From: Candidatus Krumholzibacteriia bacterium
Lineage (GTDB): Bacteria; Krumholzibacteriota; Krumholzibacteriia; LZORAL124-64-63
Assembly: GCA_030590265.1 (NCBI GenBank)
Contig: JAUUYW010000044.1
Coordinates: 1 to 14,492, forward strand
Length of the DNA: 14,492 nucleotides
Direction: 5' to 3'
Position numbers and translations under genes: made by a program. Each line of letters starts with the position of its first letter. Position 1 is the stretch's first letter. Of this stretch, positions 13,686-14,492 are shown piece by piece. The notes beneath the pieces were generated by a model. It searched no databases, was not told the DNA's origin, and saw only the letters and a program-made list of their open reading frames with translations.

Positions 13686-14492
13686 TCACTTGCGGGACAA
13701 GGCTTGTGGTTGGGCTTGGGGCTTGACCGGGACCTTAACCCTGTCACGCAAAGCCAGGGCCACAAAGACCAGCGCTGTGGCCAATAAAAACCGCCCGGTG
13801 ATAACCTCACCCCGAAAAACAATCCCCAAAACCGAAGCAATCACCGGTTGCAGAAAAATATAGATGGCCACTCGACTGGCCTGGGTCCTTTTGACGGCCC
13901 AAAGATTCAAATAATAAGTCAACACGGTGGCTCCGAGGATGACATACACCATGGAGCCAGCCAGGGCAGGAGTCAGCAGGGCAGGGTCCGTGGAAAACAG
14001 GTCCCGTCCACCGTAAGCCATCATGCCCAGGGCGCCAAAAAAGAAAACCACCGTGGTGGCGCTCCACGGATCGGTGCGGGCCATGATGGGTCGGCTCATC
14101 ACCACGAAGAAGGCAAAACAGGCGGCGTTGGCCAGGGTCATCAGGTCGCCGGTCAGGTATTGGCTGTCCAGGCTGAAATGATCCACTTCCAGGAGCACCA
14201 TCACCCCGGTGATGCCGGCCAAAAACCCGATGGCCTTGGTGAGGGATAATTTCTCCTGTTTGGAAATGACCGAAAACAGCAAAACAAAAGTAGGGATCTG
14301 GCTGCAGATCAGCGCCGACCGACTGATGGTGGTGCGGGCCAAGCCTTCCAAAAACAAACCCTGGTTCAGCACCACACCAAACTGGGCGCCGATAGCCAGC
14401 AAAACAATATCCCTGGTCGACGGGAGCCGGTGTTTTCCAATCACCATGACCGCCAGCAAAACCAAAAAAGCCCCACTGGTGCGCAAGGCGGC
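13686..14492 (-). CDS. EamA/DMT-family permease, partial (N-terminus beyond right edge)
   Basis: 268 codons are visible, and the frame is still open at the edge (AALRTSGAFLVLLAVM). Members of this family usually have about 290-300 residues and ten helices in two EamA repeats; roughly the first helix is missing here. Repeats are visible: ARTTISRSALICSQIPTFVLLFSVI...GFLAGITGVMVLL closes repeat 1, and GDLMTLANAACFAFFVVMSRP...ATVLTYYLNLWAVKRTQASRVAIYIFLQPVIASVLGIVFRGEVITGRFLLATALVFVALAL forms repeat 2. The C-terminus is short, basic and Pro/Gln-rich. The family exports or imports metabolites such as amino acids; the substrate is not readable. The gap to the next gene is 64 bases on the same strand, so co-transcription with the M14 pair is possible. 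Confidence 0.9.
   Translation of the reverse strand, partial: AALRTSGAFLVLLAVMVIGKHRLPSTRDIVLLAIGAQFGVVLNQGLFLEGLARTTISRSALICSQIPTFVLLFSVISKQEKLSLTKAIGFLAGITGVMVLLEVDHFSLDSQYLTGDLMTLANAACFAFFVVMSRPIMARTDPWSATTVVFFFGALGMMAYGGRDLFSTDPALLTPALAGSMVYVILGATVLTYYLNLWAVKRTQASRVAIYIFLQPVIASVLGIVFRGEVITGRFLLATALVFVALALRDRVKVPVKPQAQPQALSRK

Noticed and set aside
13622..13840. N-terminal extension of the M14-like protein
   Set aside because: It would overlap the EamA gene; a good SD and signal peptide support the start at 13621.

Overview
The window reads as about 14.5 kb of chromosome from a Gram-negative bacterium of moderate G+C content. The Gram-negative guess rests on a lipoprotein signal, several Sec-exported proteins and a secreted zinc peptidase pair. 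I could not place the species. Packing is tight, with no gap above about 250 bases, and several starts are GTG or TTG with clear Shine-Dalgarno (SD) sequences. I saw no rRNA, tRNA, CRISPR array or prophage.

Left part (1-1994). A truncated UvrD/Rep-type helicase runs leftward off the edge. It is divergent from a two-gene rightward operon: an ArsR-type repressor and an AHSA1/SRPBCC protein with a 4-base ATGA overlap. The apparent start codons of the divergent genes are only 24 bases apart, and that gap contains a perfect 20-bp palindrome, a strong candidate operator.

Centre-left (2031-5598, minus strand). In transcription order this block holds a two-helix membrane protein with a C-terminal DUF4384-like domain, a small membrane protein with an N-terminal zinc ribbon, a caspase-family (C14) peptidase with an EF-hand-like loop and a C-terminal zinc ribbon of the same CX2CX10CX2C spacing, and then a Cys-rich lipoprotein. 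The first three look like a split membrane-linked caspase system and are the most interesting part of the window.

Centre (5842-8708). A PAP2 phosphatase that needs a TTG start to gain its signal peptide is divergent from a CYTH protein and a CDF metal transporter. A small secreted acidic protein follows, with its own promoter candidate and a clear intrinsic terminator.

IS element (8767-9983). A complete-looking insertion sequence with 25-bp terminal inverted repeats (23/25 matching) carries one zinc-ribbon/HTH DDE transposase. It sits directly behind the terminator and I see no target-site duplication.

Right part (9993-14492, minus strand). A DMT/EamA permease, truncated by the window edge, is followed by two M14 carboxypeptidase-like secreted proteins coupled by a TAATG overlap. 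The downstream one keeps every catalytic residue. The upstream one has lost all zinc ligands yet keeps the same Asp-rich calcium-type loops, so it looks like a pseudoenzyme partner.
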